Assembly: GCF_019931755.1 (NCBI RefSeq)
Contig: NZ_CP082918.1
Location: 4,196,001-4,260,000 of the forward strand
Length of the DNA: 64,000 nucleotides
Source of the DNA: Sutcliffiella horikoshii
GTDB taxonomy: Bacteria; Bacillota; Bacilli; Bacillales; Bacillaceae_I
Reading direction: 5' to 3'
This document shows, one piece after another, positions 33,628 through 43,103 of this stretch; the stretch's first letter is position 1, and each line of letters starts with the position of its first letter. The translations under genes and the position numbers were made by a program. The notes beneath the pieces are model-generated. The model worked only from the letters and a program-made list of their open reading frames with translations. It did no database searches and was not told the DNA's origin.

Positions 33628-35025
33628 TTATTGGATATCCTTCTGCCATCTTCCATAGCCGCCAAGCATATTACGGACATCCTTCACCCCTTTTGCCTGC
33701 AACAGACTAATGGCAATCGCGGACCGGACTCCAGAACCACACTGAATAATAAGAGGACGATCTTCCGGCACCTCTTCCAGCCTATCAAGCAAGGTGCCCA
33801 GCATGATGTGTTTTGCGCCTTCAATATGTCCACTTTTCCACTCTGAATCATGCCGTACATCAATAACTTGCGCTCCTTCCGCAAGCAACTCCTTCGCCTC
33901 TTTTGGTGTAATATCATGATAGGATTCCAGATCGGATGTCATTCGAATGGCAAGGTCCACATCCATGTAATAGTGGAGATTATCGATCCCTATGGACTGA
34001 AGCGTTTTCTGAATTTCCTCAAGCTTATCAGGGTCAGTTAACAGATAAAGCGGCTGTTCATAGTTGATGATCCAACCAGCCCAGTTGGTAAATGCCTGAT
34101 TAAATGGAATGTTGATTGTTCCTTCTATATGCTCTTTTGAAAAGAGGGCCGCTTCCCGTGTATCAATGACCTGTGCCCCTTCTTTTATTTTCTTCGTTAA
34201 AGCATTTATGTCATCCAATCGTTTTGGTTTTTGTAGTTCTAAGGTGAAGTTTGGTCCAACTTTATTCACTTGCTTCATAATGCCAAAATACTTCGGTGGT
34301 TCTGGCTGTCCTTCCAACAGCTCAGACGCAAAGCTCTCAAAATCATCATGCTGAAAAGCCCAATTCACTCTTCTTTCATAGCCAACAGTGGAAGAAGGAA
34401 TAGCACCCAGTGATTTTCCACATGCACTTCCCGCCCCATGACCTGGCCACACTTGCACATAATCTGGGAGACCCTCAAATTTAGTTAAAGAGGCATACAT
34501 ATCTTTTGCCCCCTTATCAGCTGTACCTTCCTTTTGTGCGGACTTTTCCAAAAGATCCGGTCTACCAACATCACCGACAAATACAAAATCACCTGTGAAG
34601 ATACCCATAGGATGTTCTGTTTTCGCTCCGCCATCTGTTACAAAAAAAGAAAGGCTTTCCGGTGTATGACCTGGCGTGTGCAACACTTGAAACAAAATAT
34701 TCCCAAGCTTTATTTCATCCCCATCCTTCACTAATTGATGAGGAAGGTCACTTATATTTTCATATTTCCAATCCTTATCTCCTTCATCTGAGAGATACAT
34801 TTTCGCACCTAAGCGTTTCGCCAATTCCCTTGATCCTGCTACAAAATCAGCGTGAATATGCGTTTCCAACGCTCCCACAATACGAAGTCCCTCTTTTGTT
34901 GCAGCCTCCATGTATGGCAGGATATCCCTTGCCGGATCAATGATGAATGCTTCCTTGGACGCCTGGCAGCCAACCATGTAGGAAGCTTGCGCCAAACCTT
35001 CGTCATAAAAATACTTCAGTAACAT
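33628..35025 (-). CDS. cstB: Persulfide dioxygenase-sulfurtransferase CstB
   Basis: 465 residues. An N-terminal metallo-beta-lactamase domain has the Fe ligands in ETHIHADF (55-60) and HTPGHTPESL, and Cys202 in GAGSACGKSLG, a residue also found in Staphylococcus CstB. Two rhodanese domains follow: the first (about 265-360) lacks a cysteine, the second (375-464) has Cys428 in IIQCGSGVRSA. This is the CstB layout: it oxidises low-molecular persulfides and transfers sulfur to sulfite. No CstR, Sqr or CstA gene is next to it. It lies divergent from the YdbS-like gene. Confidence 0.9.
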   Translation of the reverse strand: MLLKYFYDEGLAQASYMVGCQASKEAFIIDPARDILPYMEAATKEGLRIVGALETHIHADFVAGSRELAKRLGAKMYLSDEGDKDWKYENISDLPHQLVKDGDEIKLGNILFQVLHTPGHTPESLSFFVTDGGAKTEHPMGIFTGDFVFVGDVGRPDLLEKSAQKEGTADKGAKDMYASLTKFEGLPDYVQVWPGHGAGSACGKSLGAIPSSTVGYERRVNWAFQHDDFESFASELLEGQPEPPKYFGIMKQVNKVGPNFTLELQKPKRLDDINALTKKIKEGAQVIDTREAALFSKEHIEGTINIPFNQAFTNWAGWIINYEQPLYLLTDPDKLEEIQKTLQSIGIDNLHYYMDVDLAIRMTSDLESYHDITPKEAKELLAEGAQVIDVRHDSEWKSGHIEGAKHIMLGTLLDRLEEVPEDRPLIIQCGSGVRSAIAISLLQAKGVKDVRNMLGGYGRWQKDIQ

Positions 35026-35150
35026 TCTTTCTCCCCCTTTATAGCCGTTTTGCTTTTTATTCCCTTTTAAGGTTCTCCTTAACCAGACAAATTATTTTGT
35101 TGAAACTATCTTTATGCCTGTTTCGTATATAGGGTAGGAGCGTGAAAATA

Positions 35151-35666
35151 ATGTATATGACCATCAAAGAACCAAGCGAGAAAATCGCAAATCAAGCTGT
35201 ACAAGTCTGGCGTATCTCCAACACCATTGGACACGGTATCGCCATCATCGTTTTAGGCATTCTGCTCTACTGCAGCGAGCACTTTCACTGGTATGGTTGG
35301 ATCCAGGTTACCCTGTATATAATCCTTGGCATTATAGTCTTATCAGCTGTTTACTCTATTTTCATTGAACCTGTCTTTCTTCAAAAGACTTGGCGTTATG
35401 AGATTGATGAAGACTTTGTCCAAATGAAAAACGGTAAGTGGAATGAAAGTCATACATTGGTCCCGATGGAAAAAGTGGAGTTTGTTCGAACCGAGCAAGG
35501 TCCCATCATGAGGAAATTTGACCTGTTCAACCTTATAATAGGAACCACTACAACCCAGCACACCATCCCTGCTATCCCTGCAGAAAAGGCAAAATGGTTA
35601 AAAGTAGAAATTGCACAGTTAGCCAAAGTAAAAGAAAGCGACCTGTCAGAAAGGGAGGAAGAATGA
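35151..35666 (+). CDS. PH-domain membrane protein, YdbS-like
   Basis: About 171 residues, two hydrophobic segments near residues 25-75, then a bPH_2 (bacterial pleckstrin-like) domain: WRYEIDEDFVQMKNGKW, LVPMEKVEFVRTEQGPI, FDLFNLIIGTTTTQHTIPAI (each in part). It partners with the YdbT-like protein encoded next, which begins within its stop codon. The pair is of unknown function in Bacillus. The ATG at 35151 sits about ten bases after GGAG. Confidence 0.82.
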   Translation: MYMTIKEPSEKIANQAVQVWRISNTIGHGIAIIVLGILLYCSEHFHWYGWIQVTLYIILGIIVLSAVYSIFIEPVFLQKTWRYEIDEDFVQMKNGKWNESHTLVPMEKVEFVRTEQGPIMRKFDLFNLIIGTTTTQHTIPAIPAEKAKWLKVEIAQLAKVKESDLSEREEE

Positions 35667-37129
35667 TGTCACAGGAGGTCAAAAGGTTTCATCCGGCCTG
35701 GATAGTAGTCGAATTTTTTGCTTTAATGAAAAATTCCATCGCCATCTTCCTCTTTCTTTTTGTGTTGAAAATCAATTCTACTTCGACCTGGATTGTATGG
35801 GGACGTTACATATTCTTAATAGGTATCACGTGGACACTCATTCTCATCGTATTGAAGTGGTTTCTTTACCGGTATGAAGTGGTTGGGGATTCTTTTGTTC
35901 TTAAAGAAGGAGTTTTCGTAAAAGAACAGCGCACGGTTTCCTTTGACAAAATTCAGAATCACCATTCAAAGACAACCTTTATCCATAAATGGTTCGGCCT
36001 GACTTCTTTGACCTTGGAAACTGGAACAACAGTAGAAGGTTCCGCTGTCAATTTCCCGGTCTTGACCGTTTCTGAAAAAGAACGAATCCTATCAAGAATG
36101 TTAGATAAAGCTCCTTCAGAAGATGAAGGTGACCAGGATGAGCTGGAGCATGGTGGTGAGAAGAAAGTTCACTTCCGCTCGAATAAAAAGGATTTATTGA
36201 AAGCCTCCTTTACATCGTTGAGCTTTCTTGCCATCTTTCCGTTGCTAACGACCATCTATTTCAACCTTGCCGATTTTTTCAATATCGAGGACACCGCTGA
36301 AGGCGCATTTGACTATCTGCTTTTGCATTGGTGGATGTTGATCCTCCTTTTTTTGCTCGCCATGGTCCTCTCTGTCGGCATCGGCTACTTGCAGACAACC
36401 ATCAAATATGGGAACTACGAAATCAGCGATGACGTTGCGCGTATCTATATAAAAAAAGGTGTCGGAAGCACAAGCAGCTTTGCGATTTCCAAAGAGAAAG
36501 TACAAGCCATTGTAGTGGAACAATCACTGGTAAAACGGCTGCTCGGACTTGCATCCATCAAGCTCATCAGTGTCGGCGAAATGAAAACAGAAGAGCAAGA
36601 AACAAGCTCCCTTTACCCTTTCATGCCAAAACACGAAGCGTACTTATTGTTGGAAACGCTATTACCTCACTATCCCATTCAAGAGAAAATGGACCGTTTT
36701 CCAATTAAAGTGCTTTGGTACAAGCTCTTGGTGCCATACTACTTTACGATCATTGCAGCTGTCGGCCTTTTCTTTTTTAAAAAAGAGTGGCTCTGGGCTG
36801 CAGGCGTTGTCTTTGCAATCTCACTGGTCACACGTGTGCTTGATTACTTTTTCACCAGCTACCTTCGCCAAGGAAACACCGTCCAGATCCGAAAAGGCGG
36901 ACTCACAAACGAAACATTCATCACCCACTACAACCGTATCCAACAGGTATCTGTCGAACATTCCTGGCTGCAGCGCTGGTTTGGGATTGCCACCTTGTAC
37001 TTCCAAAACCGCGCAAATCCACTTCATATCAGTGAACTAAACGGCGTGTCTAAAGACGAAGCCGGGGAGTTTTATAACTGGTTTAAGGGGAAGAGGAAGC
37101 GGTTGGTTAGGCGGGAGAGGGTTTCATAG
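35663..37129 (+). CDS. PH-domain membrane protein, YdbT-like
   Basis: About 488 residues. Three bPH_2 repeats alternate with pairs of membrane segments: GDSFVLKEGVFVKEQRTVSF, then YEISDDVARIYIKKG and TVQIRKGGLTNETFITHYN (partial). Each repeat is followed by a motif such as RIQQVSVEHSWLQRWFG. AAGGGAGG precedes the ATG at 35663, and the last base of the YdbS-like gene overlaps it. Together they probably form a membrane complex; function not known. Confidence 0.82.
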   Translation: MMSQEVKRFHPAWIVVEFFALMKNSIAIFLFLFVLKINSTSTWIVWGRYIFLIGITWTLILIVLKWFLYRYEVVGDSFVLKEGVFVKEQRTVSFDKIQNHHSKTTFIHKWFGLTSLTLETGTTVEGSAVNFPVLTVSEKERILSRMLDKAPSEDEGDQDELEHGGEKKVHFRSNKKDLLKASFTSLSFLAIFPLLTTIYFNLADFFNIEDTAEGAFDYLLLHWWMLILLFLLAMVLSVGIGYLQTTIKYGNYEISDDVARIYIKKGVGSTSSFAISKEKVQAIVVEQSLVKRLLGLASIKLISVGEMKTEEQETSSLYPFMPKHEAYLLLETLLPHYPIQEKMDRFPIKVLWYKLLVPYYFTIIAAVGLFFFKKEWLWAAGVVFAISLVTRVLDYFFTSYLRQGNTVQIRKGGLTNETFITHYNRIQQVSVEHSWLQRWFGIATLYFQNRANPLHISELNGVSKDEAGEFYNWFKGKRKRLVRRERVS

Positions 37130-37140
37130 CGTATGTAAAG

Positions 37141-37166
37141 AAGCAAGGCCCAAGAAGGGCCTTGCT
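37141..37166. terminator. Terminator between YdbT-like and TRAP permease genes
   Basis: AAGCAAGGCCC / GGGCCTTGCTT with a 4-base centre followed by T residues on the plus strand; convergent position allows use from both sides. Confidence 0.85.
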
Positions 37167-37169
37167 TTT

Positions 37170-39191
37170 TTACACGGTTATATTCGGTTTGTTCTCTTGT
37201 TTTTTTCCTTGCATAAAGTTAATTCCCATTGTCACACCGACGATGATGATACCGTAGATATCCGAATTAGCTTCAGGAATAATCATCATAAATGCACCTG
37301 CTCCCATCAAAATTCGCAAGAACACATTTAATTCGGTCTTAAAATAACCCTCAACCGCTGCACTCAATGCAATAATTCCTATAATAGCTGTTACAGAAAT
37401 CAAAAGGATTTCCATGACTGGCGGCATTGCAAAGTCTCTGGCATTTACAGCTGCATCAGTCGTATCAATCATTAACATTGCCGGATTATAGACAAACAAA
37501 TAAGGAATGATGAATCCCGCAATTGAAAGCTTTAAGGCATTGAATCCTGTTCGCATTGGATCTCCGCCGGATATTCCCGCTCCCGCAAAAGCTGCCAAGG
37601 CAACAGGAGGAGTTATATTAGCAAAAATACCAAAATAAAATACGAACATATGAGCAACAAGAATTGGAATACCAAATTCAGCCAACGCTGGTGCAGCCAT
37701 CGTTGCAGTAATAATATATGCCGGGATGGATGGTAAGCCCATTCCCAGTACCATGGAAGCAATCATCGTAAAGAATAGAGTAAGGAACAAGGAATCTGCA
37801 CCAAGACTCGTAATGGAGGAAGTCATCACATTCCCAAAGCTAGTCAAGCTAACTACTCCAATAATAATTCCGACCACCGCACAAGCAACCATCACTGATA
37901 ACGATTGTCTCGCTCCATCCTCAAGTCCTCCTAAAATATCCTTGAAAGACATTCTAGTATTCTTTCTAAATGCTGCTACTACCACCGTTGAAATAATAGT
38001 ATAAAAAGCGGCATGAGCAATCGGTAAATTCTGATAAAGCAACACGATCAGAAATACGATTGGAAGCAAGAGATGCCCGCGTTCCTTCATGATTTCCTTC
38101 ACTTTTGGGAGGTTTGCTTTTGGTATACCTTTTAAGTTATCTTTTCCTGCACGGAAATGAACCTGCATGATAACCCCTAAGAAATATAAAACAGCTGGAA
38201 TTAAAGCAGCAAGCGCTATGGTACCATAGGCAATTCCGGTCGTTTCTGCCATGATGAAAGCACTCGCGCCCATGATCGGCGGAAGAATCTGTCCACCCAC
38301 AGAGGCACTTGCCTCGACAGCTCCAGCAAAATTTCGCGTGTAACCTATCTTTTTCATCAACGGAATGGTGAATGCTCCTGTACCTACAACATTGGCAACA
38401 GCTGCACCGTTAATACTTCCCATAAACCCACTTGAAATGACCGCTACTTTCGCAGGTCCACCTTGCTTGTGACCTGCTAGAGCTAAGGCAAGATCATTAA
38501 AAAATTGTCCCATGCCTGAACGAGCCAAAAAGGCCCCGAACAGGATGAATAGAAAGATAAAATTAACCGACGCACCAATGGCTGTAGAATATAAACCTTC
38601 CGTTTTTAAAAATAATTGTCCGAAGATATCTCCTAAATCATAAGGACGGGTTGCCATTTTAAGAGGCATCCAATTCATATGACTGACAAAAGGGTAGGCT
38701 AGGAAGATCAGCGCTATAATTGGCAGGATAATGCCTGTTACTCGCCTTGCTGCCTCCAGGACTAGTATGACAGTCATTACTGCCACTAAAATATCTAGTG
38801 TATTAGGAATTCCTCCACGCGTGGTGACAATTTGCGTGTATTCTGAAATAAGATATCCTGCAGAGCTAAGTGCTAATAGAAATAAAATCCAATCATACCA
38901 AGCTACCCTTTTTCGATCTTGCTTTTTAGTGACTGGATATAAAATAAAAACCAGGGCTATTCCCACCGCAACATGGACTGCTCTCTGTTGCAAGGCAGGC
39001 ATGGGGTTAAAAGTCACGTATAAATGGAATAAAGAATATAGGATAGCAATGGCAGATACCATTAGAACTATTTTCTTATTATCAAACTTACGCACTTTTG
39101 ACTCTGCATCAAATTTCTCTAATATTTCCGCTTTTTTATCTTCGGAAATCGTATCGGTATCTTTAAAAGTATCCTTTTTCTGATCCGTCAA
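37170..39191 (-). CDS. TAXI-TRAP transporter fused permease, system 1
   Basis: 673 residues. A 4-helix DctQ-like N-terminal part is fused to a DctM-like part of about 12 helices: TTRGGIPNTLDILVAVM, ARRVTGIILPIIALIF, GGPAKVAVISSGFMGSINGAAVANVVGTGAFTIPLMK (core SGFMGSINGAAVANVVGTG), and GMGLPSIPAYII. The fused form goes with TAXI-type binding proteins, and uses a sodium gradient to import organic acids such as glutamate or C4-dicarboxylates; the substrate here is unknown. It starts in the DUF1850 stop (ATGA overlap). A paralogue lies at 44903. Confidence 0.9.
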   Translation of the reverse strand: MTDQKKDTFKDTDTISEDKKAEILEKFDAESKVRKFDNKKIVLMVSAIAILYSLFHLYVTFNPMPALQQRAVHVAVGIALVFILYPVTKKQDRKRVAWYDWILFLLALSSAGYLISEYTQIVTTRGGIPNTLDILVAVMTVILVLEAARRVTGIILPIIALIFLAYPFVSHMNWMPLKMATRPYDLGDIFGQLFLKTEGLYSTAIGASVNFIFLFILFGAFLARSGMGQFFNDLALALAGHKQGGPAKVAVISSGFMGSINGAAVANVVGTGAFTIPLMKKIGYTRNFAGAVEASASVGGQILPPIMGASAFIMAETTGIAYGTIALAALIPAVLYFLGVIMQVHFRAGKDNLKGIPKANLPKVKEIMKERGHLLLPIVFLIVLLYQNLPIAHAAFYTIISTVVVAAFRKNTRMSFKDILGGLEDGARQSLSVMVACAVVGIIIGVVSLTSFGNVMTSSITSLGADSLFLTLFFTMIASMVLGMGLPSIPAYIITATMAAPALAEFGIPILVAHMFVFYFGIFANITPPVALAAFAGAGISGGDPMRTGFNALKLSIAGFIIPYLFVYNPAMLMIDTTDAAVNARDFAMPPVMEILLISVTAIIGIIALSAAVEGYFKTELNVFLRILMGAGAFMMIIPEANSDIYGIIIVGVTMGINFMQGKKQENKPNITV

Positions 39192-39655
39192 CTTATCTCA
39201 CCTCTTAAGTACTGCCATAAAGGTAGTTTATTTATGCTTATTGATACGTTCTCGTAGTCTTCCACTAATTCGTACAGATGATATTCACTTGACTCGGTTA
39301 TGAGTGTTGTTTCTACATTCTTTGAAACAATTAGGTTAACAACCTCCACTTCTCGGTCTATTTTCATATGAACAAAGCCGTCATTAGAAGGAATGATTTC
39401 ACCGTCAGATGGAGTTCCGGCCCCAAAAGTTTTAAAACGAGTCTTTGCTAGAAAAAGCCTATCTCCCCTTTTTTCATAGGTTTCTAGCCATGGTTCTTTT
39501 TCCACGGAATGTATCCAATAAATTTCAAAAGAGTCCTCATTCAGCTGAAATCCACCCTCATCAAAAGAAACATAGACGACTGGAATCCTCACAAAAAGGA
39601 AAAGAAGGAGCACAATAAGAACAGTGCTCCCCAAAATAAAAATTTTATTGTTCAT
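39188..39655 (-). CDS. DUF1850 protein of TRAP system 1
   Basis: 155 residues. One N-terminal membrane segment, then an outside domain with FEIYWIHSVEKEPWLETYE, typical of DUF1850, and a C-terminal LPLWQYLRGE. It is always found next to TAXI-TRAP genes as far as I recall, and may be a third component. Its last bases overlap the start of the permease and its first overlap the SBP stop by 11 bases. The second cassette has a counterpart at 44383. Confidence 0.85.
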   Translation of the reverse strand: MNNKIFILGSTVLIVLLLFLFVRIPVVYVSFDEGGFQLNEDSFEIYWIHSVEKEPWLETYEKRGDRLFLAKTRFKTFGAGTPSDGEIIPSNDGFVHMKIDREVEVVNLIVSKNVETTLITESSEYHLYELVEDYENVSISINKLPLWQYLRGEIS

Positions 39656-40622
39656 CGTAGAATTTTTGTGCTCCTGGATGAACCGGTGCTACCATGCCCT
39701 CTTGTGCAGCTTCCAACGAAATTTCTGTTGCAGCCTGGTGAGCATTCCCTAATGTATCCAAGCTATCAAAGAACGTTTTAGTCAATTCATAAACATCTTC
39801 TTCACTTAAATCACTGTTAACGACCAATGCATTCATAATTGCTGCAGTTGGTACTGCTTCTTCGTTATCATACGTACCTGCTGGAATATCCAATGAAACA
39901 AAATATGGTTGGTCTTGTGCAATCTCTTGGATTTTGGCAGAATCCACCGATACAAGCTTCAAATCGATTGTTTTTGCAAGTTCTAATACAGAAGCATTTG
40001 GCAATCCACTTGTAAGAAATGCCGCGTCAATAGACCCAGATTTAAGTCCATCAGCTGCTTCTGCATACCCCAAGTAGTCAACCGTAATGTCATCATAAGA
40101 AATGTCATGACCTGCTAATAGATTTCTAGCATTCACTTCCACCCCTGAATTTTGATCTCCTACTGCAACACGTTTCCCAACAAGGTCCTCTATTGATTCA
40201 ATTCCGGAATCCTCTGTTGTTACAATCTGAACAAAGTTCGGATAAAGAGTTGCAACCTGTGCGACATTATCTACCTTTTCTGAGAAGTTCCCTGTACCTT
40301 CCACCGCTTCCGTTAATACATCACTCATGACAAAGGCCATTTCTATTTTGCCTTCTTTGATTAGGTTAATATTCTCCACAGAAGCACCAGTAGCCTGTGA
40401 CTTGGAATTTACCCCGTACTCATCAGAATAAATGTTAGCCAGGGATGATCCAATAATATTGTAAGGGCCAGACGATCCACCTGTACCGATGGTTACCAAT
40501 CTAGTATCCAGACCTTCGCCGTCCCCACCACTAGCACCTTCTCCTCCGCCACATGCTACAAGCATAGTGCTAATAGCTAAAGCGCTTACAACAGTTGCGC
40601 CGATTTTTTTAAATTTCTTCAT
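39645..40622 (-). CDS. TAXI-family TRAP substrate-binding lipoprotein, system 1
   Basis: About 325 residues. Signal peptide with lipobox STMLVAC, then a Gly/Glu-rich linker. TAXI marks: LVTIGTGGSSGPYNIIGSSL, EMAFVMSDVL and GKRVAVGDQNSGVEVNARNLL, as in the NMT1/TAXI binding proteins. It delivers an unknown organic acid to the fused permease. ATG at 40622 has GGGGAGGG upstream; a start at 40658 would add 12 residues before the signal peptide. Confidence 0.9.
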   Translation of the reverse strand: MKKFKKIGATVVSALAISTMLVACGGGEGASGGDGEGLDTRLVTIGTGGSSGPYNIIGSSLANIYSDEYGVNSKSQATGASVENINLIKEGKIEMAFVMSDVLTEAVEGTGNFSEKVDNVAQVATLYPNFVQIVTTEDSGIESIEDLVGKRVAVGDQNSGVEVNARNLLAGHDISYDDITVDYLGYAEAADGLKSGSIDAAFLTSGLPNASVLELAKTIDLKLVSVDSAKIQEIAQDQPYFVSLDIPAGTYDNEEAVPTAAIMNALVVNSDLSEEDVYELTKTFFDSLDTLGNAHQAATEISLEAAQEGMVAPVHPGAQKFYDEQ

Positions 40623-40732
40623 TGTTAACCCTCCCCTTTGTAATGTAAAAACGTTCAAAAAAGCGTTCGCAAATATTTTACCAGAATAATAGTTTCACTT
40701 CAAATAATATTCTGTATTTTTTGAAATTTAAT

Positions 40733-40773
40733 AAAGAGTGGCCTCCTTCCTTTAATGAAGTTAGCTACTCTTT
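40733..40773. terminator. Terminator upstream of TRAP system 1
   Basis: AAAGAGTGGC pairs with GCTACTCTTT (one mismatch) around a 21-base loop. It lies between the YwqI-like gene end and the TAXI gene start and probably ends the YwqH/YwqI transcript. Confidence 0.6.
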
Positions 40774-40866
40774 CTTGACTATTTACTATTTAAATAAACA
40801 ATGGCATCTTTAAGCATTTGAACAAGTCATTTCACTTGTTATTTACGGTGTTGTCGCTCCTATCCG

Positions 40867-41145
40867 CTATCGAATCAGCATCTTAGAGGAGAGCTCTTGG
40901 TCTTTTTCCACCATCTGTTCTACAGACTGTCTGGTCATTTCTTCGTTATGCAGCAAGAGGGCCTTATAGTTTTCTGTCAGTTGTTCTAATATACGGTTTA
41001 TTTCATTTAACTTATTTACGACATCTAAACGGTTGCCGCTTCCAATTGAAGAGGGGAAAGAGGATGTAAGAGCTTCTGAGGAGGATTTCATTTGTGCTAG
41101 GGCCTGCTCTATCTCACTTTTCTTTATTTTAATTTCTGTACTCAT
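40867..41145 (-). CDS. YwqI-like (DUF5344) type VII secretion partner
   Basis: 92 residues, all alpha-helical in appearance, with IKIKKSEIEQALAQMKSSSEAL and NKLNEINRILEQLTENYKALLLHN as amphipathic helices. It resembles the YwqI family. In B. subtilis YwqH and YwqI lie upstream of the LXG toxin YwqJ and act with it in type VII secretion. Here it follows the YwqH-like gene by 18 bases, but no toxin gene follows: the next gene is TAXI-TRAP. Confidence 0.7.
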   Translation of the reverse strand: MSTEIKIKKSEIEQALAQMKSSSEALTSSFPSSIGSGNRLDVVNKLNEINRILEQLTENYKALLLHNEEMTRQSVEQMVEKDQELSSKMLIR

Positions 41146-41163
41146 ATGGAGACCTCCATTGGT

Positions 41164-41538
41164 TTAATTGTAACGATTGGCAGCTCGTTCTTCTGCAAGC
41201 TGCAACTCTAATGAAGCAATGGTCTGTTTTAGTGAGTTGATTTCACGATGTAGTTGTTGAATTTTATTTTCGATACCTGAGAAGATCGAACTGAATTGGC
41301 TTTGCTCCATTTCTGAATAATAATGAAGCATTCCATTTGTCCGGATATCTTCAAATCGGTTGGCAAGTGTCCCCTGCCAAGTAAACGAGGAAAGTTCGGG
41401 CCGTGTGACGGAAGCTCTAAAACTAGCAAACTCCTGTTGTTTGCCCCTCAGTTGACTTTGGCAGTCTTGGAGACGCTGAAGATGCTGCTGCTTTTCCCTG
41501 AGCAGAGCATTGTAATATGCGATAGACAAGTTCATCAC
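41164..41538 (-). CDS. YwqH-like (DUF5082) type VII secretion partner
   Basis: 124 residues, two long coiled-coil helices (NALLREKQQHLQRLQDC; NKIQQLHREINSLKQTIASL) around a central segment ending in FTWQGTLANRF, a WxG-like turn typical of the DUF5082/YwqH family. Such small proteins act as partners of LXG toxins. The start is uncertain: GTG 41538, ATG 41535 or TTG 41529, as GAGGTG overlaps the first two. Upstream and downstream no toxin, immunity or secretion gene is seen. Confidence 0.7.
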   Translation of the reverse strand: MMNLSIAYYNALLREKQQHLQRLQDCQSQLRGKQQEFASFRASVTRPELSSFTWQGTLANRFEDIRTNGMLHYYSEMEQSQFSSIFSGIENKIQQLHREINSLKQTIASLELQLAEERAANRYN

Positions 41539-41862
41539 CTCATAAGGAATGTATTTATTTTATAGTGAGCTTCAGTGGTGGAGACTGATTGGCTTTTGTT
41601 TATTTCTCAATACCTTTTACTATAACATGGAAGAAAAATACCAAAATGATGAAAACTATTTATTTTTGCGTAGGTTGAGATGGGTAATTTATACTATTTT
41701 GTGAGATTTGAGTTTGAATGGGCTATGTAAGTCGATTTACACCCTACCGGACGAAAAGCACTACTTATTAAATAGCACATTTTCTGGAAAATGAAACCTA
41801 GATTTTTGGTTTTGTGGGACGGAAGAGGGTGTCTATTAGACTTTATGACTGGATTTCGCGGG

Positions 41863-42147
41863 GCTTCGGGCGTATAGAGGCCTTCTATTTTACCGAACAC
41901 TCTGTTCCCCCGAGCTTTTGGGCATTTAGAGGCCTCCTATTTTACCAAACACTCTGTTTCTACGAGCTTTCGGGCATATAGAAGCCTCCTATTTTACCGA
42001 ACACTCTGTTTCCTCGAGCTTTCGGACATATAGAAGCCCTCTATTTTACCGAACACTCTGTTTCCTCGAGCTTTCGGGCAATTAGAAGCCTCCTATTTTA
42101 CCAAACACACTGTTTCCCAGAGCCTTCGGGCATATAGAAGCCCTCTC
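41863..42147. repeat. Tandem array of a 52-bp unit (array 2)
   Basis: Five full copies and partial ends: the block TTTTACC recurs at 41888, 41940, 41992, 42044 and 42096, exactly 52 bp apart. A typical unit reads GGGCATATAGAAGCC, TCCTATTTTACCGAACAC, TCTGTTTCCTCGAGCTTTC. CCGAA and TTCGG can pair. The unit is related to that of array 3. The 300 bases between 41539 and 41863 hold nothing else recognisable. Confidence 0.9.
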
Positions 42148-42158
42148 ACGCCCGCCAC

Positions 42159-43103
42159 TCAATACCCCCGCCCAACATCCACACGATTCCACAACTCCCC
42201 TCCGCTCTCCACAGCCTCCAACGTCTCCAAAAAACACACTACCGCTTCTTCAGGTGTCGTTATCGCGGAAATATGCGGAGTGATCGTCACGCCTGGGTGG
42301 CTCCACAGCGGATTGTCAGCAGGTAACGGTTCCTGCTCAAATACATCAAGAACTGCGGCTTTAAGCGCACCACTGTTCAATGCATCCAACAAGGCTCCAT
42401 GATCCACAGTCGCCCCTCTTCCCACATTGACGAAGACGGCTTGATTCACTCGACCAAAAAACCGCTTATCAAACAAACGCTCCGTCTCTTTCGTCAGCGG
42501 CAAGGTATTGATGATAAAGTCCGCCTTCCTTAAGCAACTATCATCGATCTCTTCCAATGACATCACCCTGCAAAAGTGATCCTTTTCAGCCCCACTGCGC
42601 GATACACCTTCCACCCTCACTCCAAAAAATGCTAGAATCCTTGCCAGCTCCTGGCCAATCTCTCCTGTGCCGAAAACGACAACCTTCACTTCATCCAAGG
42701 CCCGGGGAGCAACCATCTTCCATTCCCCACGCTCCTGGTGGTCACGAAACTTATCGTGATTTTGTAATTCTTTTAACATATAACTAAGCGTATACTCGCC
42801 AATTTTTTGCCCAAAAGAAGTAATCGTTCTTGTTAATAGGACTTCCTCTGGCCATCTGTCACCCAAATCCATATAACGGTCTACACCCGCACCGAGTGAA
42901 TGCACCCACTTTAAATTGCCAAAATGGAAGTTTGCAACAGGATGAAAGGCCACATAAGCATCCGCCCAATTTAAATCCTCCAACGAAACATCATCCTCAG
43001 CTATAAAACGCAGGTCACGCCCCTTTAACGTTTCCTCTAAATTAAGTAATCCCTCTAACTCTTTTACCAACCTACCTGTAAAAAGGATATTAGTAATTCT
43101 CAT
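42159..43103 (-). CDS. D-2-hydroxyacid dehydrogenase (GhrA-like)
   Basis: About 314 residues. Rossmann motif VVVFGTGEIGQELARIL (140s), catalytic Arg in NVGRGATVDHGALLDAL, Glu in VFEQEPLP and His in TPHISAITTPEEA, as in the D-isomer-specific 2-hydroxyacid dehydrogenases. It reduces a 2-keto acid such as glyoxylate or hydroxypyruvate with NAD(P)H. The ATG at 43103 follows GTGGAGAG by 12 bases. Array 2 lies just beyond its stop. Confidence 0.85.
   Translation of the reverse strand: MRITNILFTGRLVKELEGLLNLEETLKGRDLRFIAEDDVSLEDLNWADAYVAFHPVANFHFGNLKWVHSLGAGVDRYMDLGDRWPEEVLLTRTITSFGQKIGEYTLSYMLKELQNHDKFRDHQERGEWKMVAPRALDEVKVVVFGTGEIGQELARILAFFGVRVEGVSRSGAEKDHFCRVMSLEEIDDSCLRKADFIINTLPLTKETERLFDKRFFGRVNQAVFVNVGRGATVDHGALLDALNSGALKAAVLDVFEQEPLPADNPLWSHPGVTITPHISAITTPEEAVVCFLETLEAVESGGELWNRVDVGRGY

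Noticed and set aside
41694..41900. Minus-strand frame before array 2
   Set aside because: It runs into the repeat, shows no start site or recognisable domain, and is not supported.
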